The position numbers and the translations under genes were made by a program. This document shows, piece by piece, positions 28,145-39,200 of a stretch of DNA of 64,000 nucleotides (the stretch's first letter is position 1; each line of letters begins with the position of its first letter). Source of the stretch: Pseudomonas aegrilactucae (GTDB lineage: Bacteria; Pseudomonadota; Gammaproteobacteria; Pseudomonadales; Pseudomonadaceae); contig NZ_JAHTBI010000050.1 in assembly GCF_019168305.1 (NCBI RefSeq), positions 1 through 64,000 of the forward strand. Reading direction: 5' to 3'. The notes beneath the pieces were generated by a model. The model saw nothing but the letters and a program-made list of their open reading frames with translations, was not told where the DNA came from and searched no databases.

Positions 28145-31100
28145 TCAGTGAAAGTCGCGGCTGCGCACATCCAGCCCGTGCAATAGCGGGCTCAGGTCTT
28201 CCAGGCGGCGCGCGACCAGGTGGCGCACGCCTTCGGCATATTCCAGCGTGCCGACCACCCGCAGCAGCCGCGCCCCCACCAGCACCCGCCGCTGTCGCTC
28301 GGCCAGCTCGCGCCAGACCACCACGTTGAGCATGCCGAACTCGTCCTCCAGGGTCACGAAGGTCACCCCGCTGGCGGTGCCCGGTCGCTGGCGCCCGGTC
28401 ACAAGCCCCGCCACGCTCACTGCATCGCCATGCTCGGCGTGGTCCAGCGCACGCAGGCTGCGACACCCCAGGCCATCGAGGCGACGGCGCAACAGGCTCA
28501 GCGGGTGCGGGCCGAGGGTGGTGCCGACGCTGGCATAGTCGGCAAAAAGGTCCTCGCCCACGCTCGGTGCCGGCAGCTCGACCGGGGCCTCAACGGGCGC
28601 CTCGACGCCGGCGAACAACGGCAACTGCGCCTGCACCGCCGCCACCTCCCAGCGTGCCTGGTAACGGTGACCGGCCAGTGCGCCGAGGGCGCCGGCATCG
28701 GCCAGCAGTTCGCGCGCACGCAGATCAAGGCCGGTGCGCAGGCACAGGTCGGCCACGTCACTGAACGCGCGCGCTGCCCTGGCCTGCTCCAGGCGCACGG
28801 CGTCCTCCTGACGAAAACCACGCACCTGGCGCAGGCCCAGGCGCAACGCCAGTTCATCCCCGGCCACCGGCTCCAGGCTGCAGTCCCAGGTGCTGTGGTG
28901 CACGTCCACCGGGCGAATCTGGATACGGTGGCGCCGCGCATCCTGCAGGATCTGGTCGGGGCTGTAGAAGCCCATCGGCCAGCTGTTGATCAGGGCGCAG
29001 GCAAAGATCGCAGGCTCGTGGCATTTGAGCCAGCAACTGGCATAGGTCAGCAGGGCAAAACTGGCCGCATGGGACTCGGGGAACCCATAGCTGCCAAAGC
29101 CCTTGATCTGCTCGAAGATGCGCTCGGCGAACTCGACGCTGTAGCCGTTCTTCAGCATGCCCCGGGTCAGCCGCTCGCGGTGCGGCTCCAGGCCGCCATG
29201 GCGCTTCCAGGCGGCCATGGAGCGGCGCAACTGATCGGCCTCGCCGGGCGTGTAGTCGGCGGCGACCATGGCCAGTTCCATCACCTGCTCCTGAAACAGC
29301 GGCACGCCCAGGGTGCGCTTGAAGACCGCTTCCAGTGCTGCTGATGGATAGCTCACCGCCTCCTGCTTGTTACGCCGACGCAGGTACGGGTGCACCATGT
29401 CACCCTGGATCGGTCCCGGCCGCACGATCGCCACCTGTATCACCAGGTCGTAGAACGCGCGCGGCTTGAGCCGCGGCAGCATGGCCATCTGTGCCCGCGA
29501 CTCGATCTGGAATACCCCCACAGTGTCGGCACGGCAGATCATGTCGTAGGTCGGCACATCGTCAGCCGGCACGCACGCGAGGGTCATGCGCCGGCCACGG
29601 TGGTAACGGATCAGGTCGAAGCAGCGCCGCAGGGCGGTGAGCATGCCCAGCGCCAGAATGTCGACCTTGAGCAGGCCGACCAGGTCCAGGTCATCCTTGT
29701 CCCACTGGATCACCGTGCGCTGGTCCATGGCGGCGTTCTCCACCGGCACCAGGGTGTCCAGCGGCTGCTCGGAAATCACGAAGCCACCGGGGTGCTGGGA
29801 GAGGTGCCGGGGGAAGCCGATCAGTTCGCCAGTCAGCGTCAGTACCCGGTGCAGCAGCGGGCTCTGTGGGTCGAAGCCGGCCTCGCGCAGGTACTCCGGT
29901 GGCGGGATGCGGTCGCTCCAGCGCCCGCAGCAGTCGGCCAGGGCGTTGATCTGGTCCACTGGCAAGCCAAGCACCCGGGCGATGTCGCGCACCGCCCCGG
30001 CCGCGTGATAGGTACTGGCCACGGCGGTCAGGGCCGCGCGATGGCGGCCGTAGCGGTTGAACACGTACTGCAGCACTTCTTCGCGCCGCTCGTGCTCGAA
30101 GTCCACGTCGATGTCGGGCGGCTCGTCGCGCTCACGCGACAGAAAGCGCTCGAACAACAGGTGCGTGCGGGTCGGGTCCAGTTCAGTGATGCCGAGCACG
30201 AAACACACCACCGAGTTGGCCGCCGAGCCACGCCCCTGGCACAGGATGCCCTGGCCCCGGGCGAACTGCACGATGTCGTACACGGTCAGAAAGTAGCTTT
30301 CGTAACGCAGCTCGGCAATCAGCGCCAGTTCGTGCTCCAGCGCCTGACGGGTAGCCGCCTCGATGCCCGCAGGCCAGCGCCAGCGCAGCCCGCGCTCGCA
30401 CAGTTCGCGCAGCCAGCTGGTCGGTGTATGGGCCTGAGGCACCACTTCGTGAGGGTATTGATAACGCAGTTGCCCGAGGTCGAAGGTGCAGCGTTCGGCA
30501 ATCTCCAGCGACGCCTCCAGCAAGCCGGCCGGGTACAGCTCGGCCAACTGCGCCAGCGCTCGCAGGTGCCGCTCGCCATTGGCGAACAGGCGCTGCCCGG
30601 CACCCGCCACCGTGGTGTGGTGGCGGATGGCGCTCATGCAATCTTGCAGTGCACGGCGCCCACGGGCGTGCATGTGCACATCGCCACAGGCCACCGCACG
30701 CAGCGACAGGCTGGCGGCCAGGGCCTGCAACTGCTGGAGGCGCTGGCGATCATCGGCACCTCGGTGCAACTGCACGGCCAGCCACAACTGCTGGCCGAAC
30801 ACCTCGCGCAGCCACTGCACGGGCGTGGCATCCAGCGACGCGTCGGGCACCCACAGCGCCACCAGGCCGGACATCGGGCCGGCAAAATCCTCGCGCAGTA
30901 CCTGGTACTCGCCTTTGGCTGCCCGGCGCCGCGCCCGGGTGATCAGTTGGCACAGGTGCTGGTAACCGCGCAGGTCTTCGACCAGCAACACCAGCCTGGG
31001 GCCATCGTGCACCCGCAGTTCGCTGCCGACGATCAGTTTGACCCCGCTCTGCTTCGCGGCCTGCCACGCCCGCACGATCCCGGCCAGGGTGCACTCGTCA

Positions 31101-31222
31101 GTGATCGCCAGGGCCTGGTAGCCCTGCTGGCGCGCACGCTCGAACAGTTCGCGGGCGCTGGAGGCGCCGCGCTGGAAGGTGAAATTGGACAGGCAGTGCA
31201 GCTCGGCATAGCCACCGTTCAT
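28145..31222 (-). CDS. dnaE2: error-prone DNA polymerase DnaE2 (ImuC)
   Basis: A 1025-residue C-family DNA polymerase for translesion synthesis. The N-terminal PHP domain runs from [12 protein letters not shown], and the palm domain holds the catalytic aspartates in [17 protein letters not shown] and in [18 protein letters not shown] helix-hairpin-helix and an OB domain ([19 protein letters not shown]) follow at the C-terminus. The beta-clamp-dependent DnaE1 tail is absent, as expected. The ATG at 31222 overlaps the imuB stop as ATGA, which decides the start. It is the last gene of the lexA2-imuA-imuB-dnaE2 operon. Confidence 0.95.
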   Translation of the reverse strand: MNGGYAELHCLSNFTFQRGASSARELFERARQQGYQALAITDECTLAGIVRAWQAAKQSGVKLIVGSELRVHDGPRLVLLVEDLRGYQHLCQLITRARRRAAKGEYQVLREDFAGPMSGLVALWVPDASLDATPVQWLREVFGQQLWLAVQLHRGADDRQRLQQLQALAASLSLRAVACGDVHMHARGRRALQDCMSAIRHHTTVAGAGQRLFANGERHLRALAQLAELYPAGLLEASLEIAERCTFDLGQLRYQYPHEVVPQAHTPTSWLRELCERGLRWRWPAGIEAATRQALEHELALIAELRYESYFLTVYDIVQFARGQGILCQGRGSAANSVVCFVLGITELDPTRTHLLFERFLSRERDEPPDIDVDFEHERREEVLQYVFNRYGRHRAALTAVASTYHAAGAVRDIARVLGLPVDQINALADCCGRWSDRIPPPEYLREAGFDPQSPLLHRVLTLTGELIGFPRHLSQHPGGFVISEQPLDTLVPVENAAMDQRTVIQWDKDDLDLVGLLKVDILALGMLTALRRCFDLIRYHRGRRMTLACVPADDVPTYDMICRADTVGVFQIESRAQMAMLPRLKPRAFYDLVIQVAIVRPGPIQGDMVHPYLRRRNKQEAVSYPSAALEAVFKRTLGVPLFQEQVMELAMVAADYTPGEADQLRRSMAAWKRHGGLEPHRERLTRGMLKNGYSVEFAERIFEQIKGFGSYGFPESHAASFALLTYASCWLKCHEPAIFACALINSWPMGFYSPDQILQDARRHRIQIRPVDVHHSTWDCSLEPVAGDELALRLGLRQVRGFRQEDAVRLEQARAARAFSDVADLCLRTGLDLRARELLADAGALGALAGHRYQARWEVAAVQAQLPLFAGVEAPVEAPVELPAPSVGEDLFADYASVGTTLGPHPLSLLRRRLDGLGCRSLRALDHAEHGDAVSVAGLVTGRQRPGTASGVTFVTLEDEFGMLNVVVWRELAERQRRVLVGARLLRVVGTLEYAEGVRHLVARRLEDLSPLLHGLDVRSRDFH

Positions 31223-32634
31223 GCGAACCACCCCTGCAGCCATAACGGCCCGTTCTCGCCCACATCCCGGTAGGCCCAGCCGCGCTGGCCGGACGGGGTT
31301 TCGATCAGGTAGTAGTCACGCCGCACATCACCGCCATCCCACCAGCCGGATTCGATCCGCTCCGGCCCTGCCAGCCAGCGCAGGCCCTGCAGTGGCAGGG
31401 CCTGCGGCTGGGCCAGCAACCAGCCCGGGCGCGGCGCGCCAGTGGGTGCCTGCGCCACCATCGGGGCCGTACCGGCGTGCCAGGCGTGCTCGGGGCGGTG
31501 GTCGGCAAATGCCTGCACCGGCCGCACGCGGTCATCCCCAAGGCGTGCCCGCAGGCGCTCGCGCAGTTGCTCCCAGCTTTGCTGTTGCTGGGGCCGGGCA
31601 TTGAACAGCTCGCCCGGCTGCGGCACAAACGCCGGGAGGTCGTCGGCCAGCAGGCGCAGGCTGCGTACCGGCGCGGGCAAGCTCAGTGGTTCCAGCCGGC
31701 CGCGGGCAAGCTCAAACAACATGCCCGCCTCGCGCTCGGCCGCCAGCAAACCGACCACCACCGGGGTCTCGAGGGCCTGGGCATGTTCCAGGTACAGGGT
31801 AAAACGCTGTACGCCACCGTCGCGGCTGGCCAGAAACGCCGCCAGGTCGGCAATCAGTCGGCGCAGCGGAAACAGCAGCGCCTGATGCGATTCGACATCG
31901 AAGTTCAGCTCCAGCCGCGCCTCGAAGCGGTCGGGTGGCACATGGCACGCCAGCGCCATGGGGCGCAGCCCAAGCAACTGGTCCAGGTGCAACTGCACCG
32001 CAGCGGCAAACCGCCTGGCCAGGGTTTCACGCGGCAACGCCAGCACCTGGCCCAGGTCACGCAGGCCCATGCGCGAAAAGGCCGTGGCCGCCTCGACGGG
32101 CAGGCCGATGCGCTGGACCGGCATCTGCGTCAGCGCTGCACGGGTCGCCTCGGTATCGCTCAGCGCCAGCCCGTCATGGGCGTTGGCCAGCATGCGCGCC
32201 GCCACCGGATTACTGGCCAGCACGATACGATGGCGCAAGCCCAGCGCACTCAACTCTTCACGCAGGCGCGCCTCGAACGCTGGCCAGGGCCCGAACAGGC
32301 CCAGGCTCGACTCGACCTCCAGCAGCAGCGTACGCGGGTAATGCAGACTGACCTGCGAGCTGAAGCGGTAGGCCCAGGCGGCCAGCAGTTGCTGCAGTTG
32401 CTCGACCGCCGCCGGGTCATGCTCGACGCAGGTAAAGCTGCTGGCCAGCGCCTGTGCAGTACTCAGTGCCTGCCCGGCACGCAAGCCCAGTGCGTGGGCG
32501 GCGGGGTTGACCGCCTGCAGCACGCGGCGCTGGGCCGGGCCACTGAGCAGTACCAGCGGTGCCTGGGCGTCGTCACGCCCACGCAATACGCTGTCGAGCG
32601 CCAGTTGCGGAAGCAGGATGCAGGCCCACAGCAT
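31219..32634 (-). CDS. imuB: ImuB, Y-family polymerase-like mutagenesis protein
   Basis: A 471-residue inactive Y-family polymerase homologue that bridges ImuA, DnaE2 and the beta clamp during SOS mutagenesis. The fold is recognisable ([16 protein letters not shown], then [17 protein letters not shown] and [20 protein letters not shown]), but the polymerase catalytic acidic residues are not conserved, which is usual for ImuB. It follows imuA by 6 bases and overlaps dnaE2 by 4. Confidence 0.93.
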   Translation of the reverse strand: MLWACILLPQLALDSVLRGRDDAQAPLVLLSGPAQRRVLQAVNPAAHALGLRAGQALSTAQALASSFTCVEHDPAAVEQLQQLLAAWAYRFSSQVSLHYPRTLLLEVESSLGLFGPWPAFEARLREELSALGLRHRIVLASNPVAARMLANAHDGLALSDTEATRAALTQMPVQRIGLPVEAATAFSRMGLRDLGQVLALPRETLARRFAAAVQLHLDQLLGLRPMALACHVPPDRFEARLELNFDVESHQALLFPLRRLIADLAAFLASRDGGVQRFTLYLEHAQALETPVVVGLLAAEREAGMLFELARGRLEPLSLPAPVRSLRLLADDLPAFVPQPGELFNARPQQQQSWEQLRERLRARLGDDRVRPVQAFADHRPEHAWHAGTAPMVAQAPTGAPRPGWLLAQPQALPLQGLRWLAGPERIESGWWDGGDVRRDYYLIETPSGQRGWAYRDVGENGPLWLQGWFA

Positions 32635-32640
32635 CGCCCC

Positions 32641-33258
32641 TCACCCTCGCTCGGCCATGCGTACCGGCGCGCTGGGGGCCAGCCCGCCGCGGCACTTGAG
32701 TACCCGCCACTGCGCAGGATTCAGGTCGACGGCAATGCGCAGCGCCGCTGGCGAAGGGTTCAGCGCCGCCTGTTGCGGGCGACAGGCGAACGCCAGGGTC
32801 TGGCCGGTTTCGGCCGCCACCTGCAAACGGCGCAAGGCGCGATCATCGGCCTGTTGCGGCCAGCACAGCACGGCGCCACAACTGCCCGAGCGCAGGCACT
32901 GTTCGACCGCCCACAGGGCATCGGCAGGTGAAGCGTCGAGCAGCGACAGGCAGCGCAGGTCGACACCGGCTGCCAGCCAGGCAGGGGGATAAGGGATAAA
33001 CGGTGGTGCTACCAGCACCACCCGCTCCCCCTCGCCGGTCAAGCGCGCCAGGCTTGGCCACAGCAACTGCAACTCGCCACCGCCCTCGGCCGCCAGCAGC
33101 ACCTCGCTGAGCGCCGACGGTGGCCAGCCACCACCGGGCAATACAGCATCCAGTGCCGCATGCCCGGTGGGCTGCAGCCCTTGTGGCTGAACCAGCGGGC
33201 GCCCCCTCCAGACCCGGCGCTCGTCGAGCAGCCCCTCGAGGCTGACCACCGCGCCCAT
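32641..33258 (-). CDS. imuA: ImuA, RecA/SulA-like mutagenesis protein
   Basis: A 205-residue protein of the ImuA (SulA-related) group, with a RecA-like fold but a degenerate nucleotide site (PGGGWPPSALSEVLL in place of a full Walker A). LEGLLDERRVWRGR at the start and LRIAVDLNPAQW at the end are family features. It acts with ImuB and DnaE2 in damage-induced mutagenesis. Its ATG shares one base with the lexA2 stop (TGATG), giving tight coupling. A TTG one codon earlier is an alternative start. Confidence 0.9.
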   Translation of the reverse strand: MGAVVSLEGLLDERRVWRGRPLVQPQGLQPTGHAALDAVLPGGGWPPSALSEVLLAAEGGGELQLLWPSLARLTGEGERVVLVAPPFIPYPPAWLAAGVDLRCLSLLDASPADALWAVEQCLRSGSCGAVLCWPQQADDRALRRLQVAAETGQTLAFACRPQQAALNPSPAALRIAVDLNPAQWRVLKCRGGLAPSAPVRMAERG

Positions 33259-33875
33259 CAATCGCGCCTCAACAGGCCGCAGAACACCCCTTCGATCACG
33301 AAGTCGCGCTCGGGGCCGACCTCGATCGGGGCATAGGCCGGGTTGCGCGGCAGCAGGCGATAGTGCCCGGCCGCGCGCTGAAAGCGCTTGATGGTGACCT
33401 CGCCATCGAGGCGCGCGACCACGATCTGCCCGTCACGGGCATCGGCCTGCTGGTGAATGCCCACCAGGTCGCCGTCGAAGATGCCGTCATCGATCATCGA
33501 GTCGCCGCGCACCTTGAGCAGGTAGGTGGGGGTGCGGGTGAACAGGTGTGCATCGAGCATCAGTTGCTCGTGGATGTCCACGTCGGGGCCGATGGGCCGG
33601 CCGGCGGCCACCTGGCCCAGTACCGGGATCTCCAGCACCTCGGGCCGGCGCAGCGCCCCGGCCAGGCGAATGCTGCGCGCCTGGTTGGGCGTGACCTCGA
33701 TGAAGCCGGCCTCGCAGAGGGCCTGGATATGCTTGCGCGCCACGCTGCGCGAGGCAAAACCGAAGGCCTGGGCAATGTCGGCGAGGCTCGGTGGCTGCCC
33801 TTGCTGCGCGATGCGGTCGCGGATGAAGGTCAGGATGGCGGCACGTTTGGGCGATAATCTGTTCATGGAGTACAT
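33258..33875 (-). CDS. lexA2: LexA2 repressor
   Basis: A 205-residue LexA-family repressor. The winged helix (PSLADIAQAFGFASRSVARK) is at about 30-60. The cleavage site is the Ala-Gly in GQVAAGRP, and the catalytic Ser-Lys pair is in GDSMIDDG and VVARLDGEVTIKR. It is the second, mutagenesis-specific LexA of P. putida-type genomes rather than the global one. The MYSMNRLSP start has GGAG 5 bases upstream. The alternative MNRLSP start, 3 codons on, is poorly spaced. It heads the imuA-imuB-dnaE2 operon and is autoregulated through the operator at 33867-33884. Confidence 0.95.
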   Translation of the reverse strand: MYSMNRLSPKRAAILTFIRDRIAQQGQPPSLADIAQAFGFASRSVARKHIQALCEAGFIEVTPNQARSIRLAGALRRPEVLEIPVLGQVAAGRPIGPDVDIHEQLMLDAHLFTRTPTYLLKVRGDSMIDDGIFDGDLVGIHQQADARDGQIVVARLDGEVTIKRFQRAAGHYRLLPRNPAYAPIEVGPERDFVIEGVFCGLLRRD

Positions 33876-33884
33876 TTGTACTCC
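33867..33884. promoter_or_regulatory. LexA2 operator
   Basis: GGAGTACATTTGTACTCC is a near-perfect palindrome with the core GTAC-N4-GTAC, close to the GTAC-N4-GTGC motif reported for P. putida LexA2. It covers the ribosome-binding site and first start codon of lexA2, so a bound repressor would block the operon. It lies 82 bases before the divergent HAD gene, which could also be affected. Confidence 0.85.
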
Positions 33885-33965
33885 TTTGCGGTTTATCTGA
33901 CCAGCCCCACTGATCGACACGGCAAATTGAGTATGATGGCCCGCTCCTGGAATGGAACCTTGCCC

Positions 33966-34628
33966 ATGCTTGATGCCCTGCTGTTCGACCTTGATGGAAC
34001 CCTGACCGACACCGACAGATTGCACCTGCTGGCATTGCAGCAGTTGCTGCTGGAAGAGGGCCGGGTGTTTACCGAGGCTGAATTCGATGCGCATGTGAGT
34101 GGGTGTGCCAATGCCGACATGTGTCGCTACCTGTTTCCGCAGCGGTCGGTGGCCGAGCATGAGGTGTTCGCTGACCGCAAGGAGGCGCGGTTTCGCGCGC
34201 TTTCGCCGACCTTGCGGCCGACGCCTGGGTTGAGTCGCCTGTTGGACCATGCGCAGCAGCGTGGCATTGGCGTGGCGGTGGTCACCAATGCGCCGCGGGC
34301 CAATGCGGTGCACATGCTGCAAGCGCTGGGTCTGACGGCGCGTTTCGAGCATGTGCTGGTGGCTGAAGAGCTGGCACGCGCCAAGCCTGACCCCCTGCCC
34401 TACCTGACGGGCCTGGAGTGCCTGGGGGCGATGGCGCAAAACGCCTTGGCTTTTGAAGATTCGGTGCCGGGCGTGACGGCGGCGAGTCGTGCGGGAATTT
34501 TTACCGTAGGCCTGTCCACCAGCCAAGCGCCGCAGGTGTTGCTGGAGGCTGGGGCGCAGTTGGTGGTGGCGGATTTTGATGATGTGCGGTTGTGGGACTT
34601 GATTGAGCAGATGTCGGTACAAGGCTGA
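33966..34628 (+). CDS. HAD-superfamily phosphatase (phosphoglucomutase-like)
   Basis: A 220-residue HAD hydrolase with a C1-type cap. The nucleophile motif is FDLDGTLTDTD (Asp8, Asp10), motif II is VVTNAPR, motif III is the Lys in AKPDPLPY, and motif IV is AFEDSVPGVTAA. The layout is that of beta-phosphoglucomutase or phosphoglycolate-phosphatase-like enzymes acting on a sugar phosphate, but the substrate is open. It is divergent from lexA2. The ATG at 33966 begins the conserved first strand. Confidence 0.9.
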   Translation: MLDALLFDLDGTLTDTDRLHLLALQQLLLEEGRVFTEAEFDAHVSGCANADMCRYLFPQRSVAEHEVFADRKEARFRALSPTLRPTPGLSRLLDHAQQRGIGVAVVTNAPRANAVHMLQALGLTARFEHVLVAEELARAKPDPLPYLTGLECLGAMAQNALAFEDSVPGVTAASRAGIFTVGLSTSQAPQVLLEAGAQLVVADFDDVRLWDLIEQMSVQG

Positions 34629-34706
34629 CGTCAGAGTTCGGTAGAGCCACCCAAGGCTGGCGAATGAATGCACGGCACAAAACATGTGCCGCACACATTA
34701 TTCCCC

Positions 34707-36182
34707 TTATCTCCCCCAGTTCGCCTCACTGCTCTGCAACGCCGTCGCAATGGTCGCCAAGCTGTTGTCCGGCAAGGTATCCGGCAACAGATCCGTCCCC
34801 GTACTCACATACAACTGCGCATACGCATTGCGCAACTCGGCATACGACAAGTCACGCCGCAACTGCGTCTGCAAGTTGTTCAGCTCACCCTGGATCAACT
34901 CCAGTTCACCAATGTTCTGGGTCTGGTAACGGTTGCGCAACTGCTCGGCAATCTGCCCGTCCAACGCTGCCAGCTCTTCGCTGGTACGGAACTGACGAGT
35001 CGCTTCATTGAAGTTGGCATTGGCCACATACAACTGTGCCAGCACCGCCATCGACATGGCCTGACGCCGCGCCGCCGCCACGTCCTCACCCGCCTTGGCC
35101 ACCTTGATCGCCGACGGCGCCGAGAGCACGTTGAACAGGTTCCACGTCACCTTGACGCCATAATCGGCCCAGCTCTGGTTGACCAGGAACGAGTTGCTGT
35201 CATAGTGCCCGCCCGCCGAAAACTCCAGGCCCGGCAACAGCCGCAACATGGCCTTGCGCGTCTCTGCCGCACTGATGCGCGCCTGGTAATCCTGCTCGCG
35301 CAGTTCCGGGCGACTGGCCAGGGCCTGCTGCTCCAGCTGGGCAAAATCACCCTTGAACTGCGGCACGCCATAGCCCGCTTCCGGCGCCAGTTCGAACGAG
35401 GTGCTCAGCGGCAAATTGATCAGCGCCGCCAGCTCGGTCTTGGCCAACGACAACGCACGCCGCTGCTCTTCAAGCTGGCGCGTGGCTTCGATCAGCGCAC
35501 GCTGGTAGCTGAGGGTCTGCACCGGGTCGCCGATGCGCTGGGCACTCATGCGCTGGCTGTTGTCCCGCGCCTGGGCAATGCGCCCCATCAGGCTGTCGAT
35601 CTGGGTCAGCAGACGCTGCGCCGCCACCGCCCGCCAGTACGCCGAACGCACGTCCTGGGTGATGGTGTGGATCACCTTGCGCCGACGCTCCTGCAAGATC
35701 AGGCGCTGGTCAGCCTGCTGCTTGGCGCTGACGTAGCTGACACCAAAGTCCAGTACGTTCCACACCATGGTCAGGTCGGCCACTTCGCGGTCACGGTCCT
35801 GGGAGGTCGAAGGTTCCAGCGACTGGGTACCGGTGTCGACACTCTGGCTGCTGGAGGCACTGACGTTGTTGCGCCCGGCATACCCTGCTTCCAGGGCCAT
35901 GCGCGGCAGCATGTCGAAACGCGCCAGGTCTACCTGACGCTTGGCCAGCGCCTCTTCCATCACCTTCAGGCGGGCCTCGAGGTTGTACTTGACCGCGCGG
36001 GCCATGGCCTGGTGCAAGGTCAAGGGTTCGGTCAGCGGCTCCTGCGCCTTGAACATGCTGACGAGGTCCTGAAGCGCCCGCTCTTCGCTGGCGCTGCGTT
36101 CGATCGGCTGGCTGGTCACCGCACACCCGCTGATTGCCAGTGCCAGCACGCTGGCACCAAACAGTTTATGACTTTTGTTCAT
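34707..36182 (-). CDS. TolC-family outer-membrane channel lipoprotein
   Basis: A 491-residue TolC/NodT-type protein that should form the outer-membrane duct of an export system. The start MNKSHKLFG is chosen because it gives a lipoprotein signal with lipobox LAISGC (Cys20). An earlier in-frame ATG at 36236 overlaps the stop of the giant protein gene but would spoil the signal. Two repeats of the outer-membrane efflux domain follow, with EARLKVMEEALAKRQVDLAR and TRKAMLRLLPGLEFSAGG. It is the last gene of the export cluster, 50 bases after the 2358-residue surface protein, its likely cargo. Confidence 0.88.
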   Translation of the reverse strand: MNKSHKLFGASVLALAISGCAVTSQPIERSASEERALQDLVSMFKAQEPLTEPLTLHQAMARAVKYNLEARLKVMEEALAKRQVDLARFDMLPRMALEAGYAGRNNVSASSSQSVDTGTQSLEPSTSQDRDREVADLTMVWNVLDFGVSYVSAKQQADQRLILQERRRKVIHTITQDVRSAYWRAVAAQRLLTQIDSLMGRIAQARDNSQRMSAQRIGDPVQTLSYQRALIEATRQLEEQRRALSLAKTELAALINLPLSTSFELAPEAGYGVPQFKGDFAQLEQQALASRPELREQDYQARISAAETRKAMLRLLPGLEFSAGGHYDSNSFLVNQSWADYGVKVTWNLFNVLSAPSAIKVAKAGEDVAAARRQAMSMAVLAQLYVANANFNEATRQFRTSEELAALDGQIAEQLRNRYQTQNIGELELIQGELNNLQTQLRRDLSYAELRNAYAQLYVSTGTDLLPDTLPDNSLATIATALQSSEANWGR

Positions 36183-36232
36183 CCTTGGGCCGCCCCCTGG
36201 TACGGCTCGTTCTGTCAAGTGTGTGCTGCCTT

Positions 36233-39200
36233 TCATGCACGCGCACCGATCTGTGCCGGTTGCGCCAATGCCAATGCCAACTCACGCACATGGCGTTGGT
36301 CGGCGTCGTTGATCTGGTGAAGCTGCTGGCCCAGTGTCGGGGCGCCAAACACCCCGCGAAGGCCCTGTTCGAGGTCGCTGGCACGCCACTGGCTGCCGTT
36401 GAAGACATTCAGCGGATCAACGTAATCCACCCCTTCGCGATTGAAGATCGCCGCAAAACTGCTGCTGGCGAAGACACCGTCCTGCGCGCTGCCGACGTCA
36501 TTGCCACTGCTGGTGAACACCTGGGCAATGAAGCTTGGCGTACTGACGACGTTACTCAGGAAAATCGTACCCAGCGGTGTAAAGCCGTTACCCAGCGTAC
36601 GCGTCTCGAAGAACGGTGCCAGCGACAACGGCGAGAGGCTGGCATCCAGCGGCGCCGCTGGCACCTGTGGCTGCAGCAATGTGCCGGCCGGCGCCACCGG
36701 CATCGACGGCGAACTGCTACGGAACTCCGGATCACCGGCGTCCTGGCCACGCACATTGGGCACATTGGGTACGCTGGGTACGCTGGGCTCGCTCGACGAG
36801 CCGACGTTCTGTGCAGCCCCTGCAAGCGATACTGCCAGTGCGTTGCCCACCTGGTCGCTGATCCCGCTGCCCTGGGCATTGAGCCCCAGGCTCAGGCTGC
36901 CCACGCCGGTGATACTGCCTACGTTGATGCGGTAGGTCTGGGCGTCGATCTGCACCACCGACAGCACCTTGCCGCTGGCATTGCCGGTGGCGAGCAGGCT
37001 GAAGTCACCGACATCGACGCCACTGACCGCCTCGTCAAAGCGCAAGGTGAAATTCAGCGTCGTGTCGCCAGGCGCGGCCGGGCCATCGAGCACGATCCCG
37101 GTCGGGCGCGGCGGCTTGGCATCGACCACGATGCCGGCGGTACTGTCGACGTTGTTCAGTTGCAGTCGTGCGTCATTGCCCAGTGCATCGCGCAAGGTAG
37201 CGCCGTTGAGGTCCAGGGTCGAAGCAATGCTCACCCCGCCCGAGCGCCCACTGCCAACCGTCAGGCGGAACACCAGGGCGTGGCTGCCCGACCCTGACAG
37301 ATAATCGGCATAGGCCACCCGGCCATCGCCCAAGGTCACCGCCAGGCGCGGTACGCCATTGCCGGTATCGACCAGCACCACCTCGTCGAGGTTGACGGTG
37401 AAGTCCAGGTGCTGCCCGGCCACATAGGTGCCGTCTGCCGGCACGCTGACGCTACCGACTTTGGGCTGCACGCCGTCGATGACGATATCCTTCTGGCCGG
37501 CAATCGACTGAGCGCTGCCAAGGCCCGGCAGGGTAAGCACGGCATTCTCGCTGGTGGCACTCCTGATGGTCGCACCGTTCAACTGCAGCGCCGCAGTGCT
37601 CTGGTAGTCGAGATCGGCACTGAGGTCACCGGCCTGTACCTGGTAGATGAAGCTCAGCGTGTTGGAGCCCGAACCGCTGACATAGGTTGCCTGGCGATCG
37701 ATCAGGCCGGTTTCCAGCAACAGGCTCGGCACACCACCGGTCACATTCACGGTCTGGTCGAAGGTGACGACGACCGTGAGCAAATCACCCACCTTGTAGC
37801 CGCCGTTGCCTTGCACCACGTTGACAGCGGTCACGCTCGGGTTCAGTGGCGCCACCGTGATGCTGACGGTGTCGGAGTCGCTCTGCGACCCGCCGCTGCC
37901 GGTGCCTCCCTGATCGCTGGTGGTGAGGGTGAAGCTCGCCGGGCCGTTGTAGCCAGGCGTCGGAGTGAACTTCATGCCGTTCAGCGCGGCATTGATCTGC
38001 GCCAGAGAGCCCTCGAACTCCAGGGTGGCGGTGCCCGGAACGTTGCCGTTGTGGAAGGCCAGTCCGATGTTACTGGACAGGGTGATCAGGCCGTTGGTGG
38101 CGGTCAGGGTGACGATAATCGGCGAGCCGCCGGAATCCACATCGCTGATGCTGACCAGATTGCCGTTGGCGCTGTTGAAGGTCAGCACCGCGTCCTGCTT
38201 GACGCTCTGGTCGCCCGGCACTGCGTTGACCGGTGCGTCGTTCACCGCAATGACGTTGATGATCACGGTCTTGGTATCGGTAAGCGCACTGCCACCGGTG
38301 TTGCCGTTGTCGTTGATCGATATCGTCAGCAGCACGCTGGTGGTGTTATCGAGGGCGGTCTGGTACTTCACGCTGGCGGCGGCGATGAAGGCGTTGAGAT
38401 CGCTCAGGCTGCCGGACAGTGTCAGCGTAGAGGTGCCCGAATCCACTACCGTTACGCCGCTGCCGGAGATAGCGCTGAGGATGCCGCTCGGTACCGAGAA
38501 GGTCGCGGTGACCGAAGCGCTGCCGGCATCGACGTCACTGAAGCTGATGCCGGTCAAGGAAGAAGCCAGGTCTTCGGTAACGGTAATGCTCACCGGCACG
38601 GTGGCCACCGGCGCATCGTTCACCGGCGTGACCGAGAGGGTCATGGTCTTGGTGTCGGTGCCGACGCTGCCGGTGTCGACCGTGATGGTCAGGGTCACGT
38701 CGGCCGTGGCGTTGGCCGCCGCGGTGTAGGTCACGCGGTTGTTGGCGATGAAGGCGTTGACGGCGGCGATGGTGCCGCTCAGGTTCATTGTGGTGGCGTT
38801 GCCGCCCACGACCACGCCGGCGCCGCTGGTGGCGGCAAGGGTGCCGGAACCGACGTTCAGGGTCATGTAGACGTTGACGGAGTCCGGGTCGCTGATGCTG
38901 ATCAGGTTGATCACCGAGGCGACGTCCTCGACCACCTGGGTGCTCGCCGGTACGCTGATCAACGGTGTGTCATCCACGGCGCTTATGGTGATGGTACGGG
39001 TGACGCCCGCAGAGTCCAGGCTGCCGTCGTTGGCCCGGAACTCTACGGTGCGAGCCCCGAGGGTGGGCGATTGCGACAGGTTGGTAAAGGTCACCGCCCT
39101 CAATGCCGCCTGGAACTGCGCCTGGCTCGCCAGGTTACCGGCGGAACTCAGGGTCAGGGTCGCGTTGGCGGCGTCCCACGTCCCGATGATATTGCCCATG

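Noticed and set aside
26210-31273. Long plus-strand frames opposite scoAB and dnaE2
   Set aside because: They are shadows of conserved minus-strand genes in high-GC DNA.
36233-36900. RTX-type C-terminal secretion signal on the giant protein
   Set aside because: No GGxGxDxUx nonapeptides occur in the C-terminal region, so a standard RTX type I cargo was not called.
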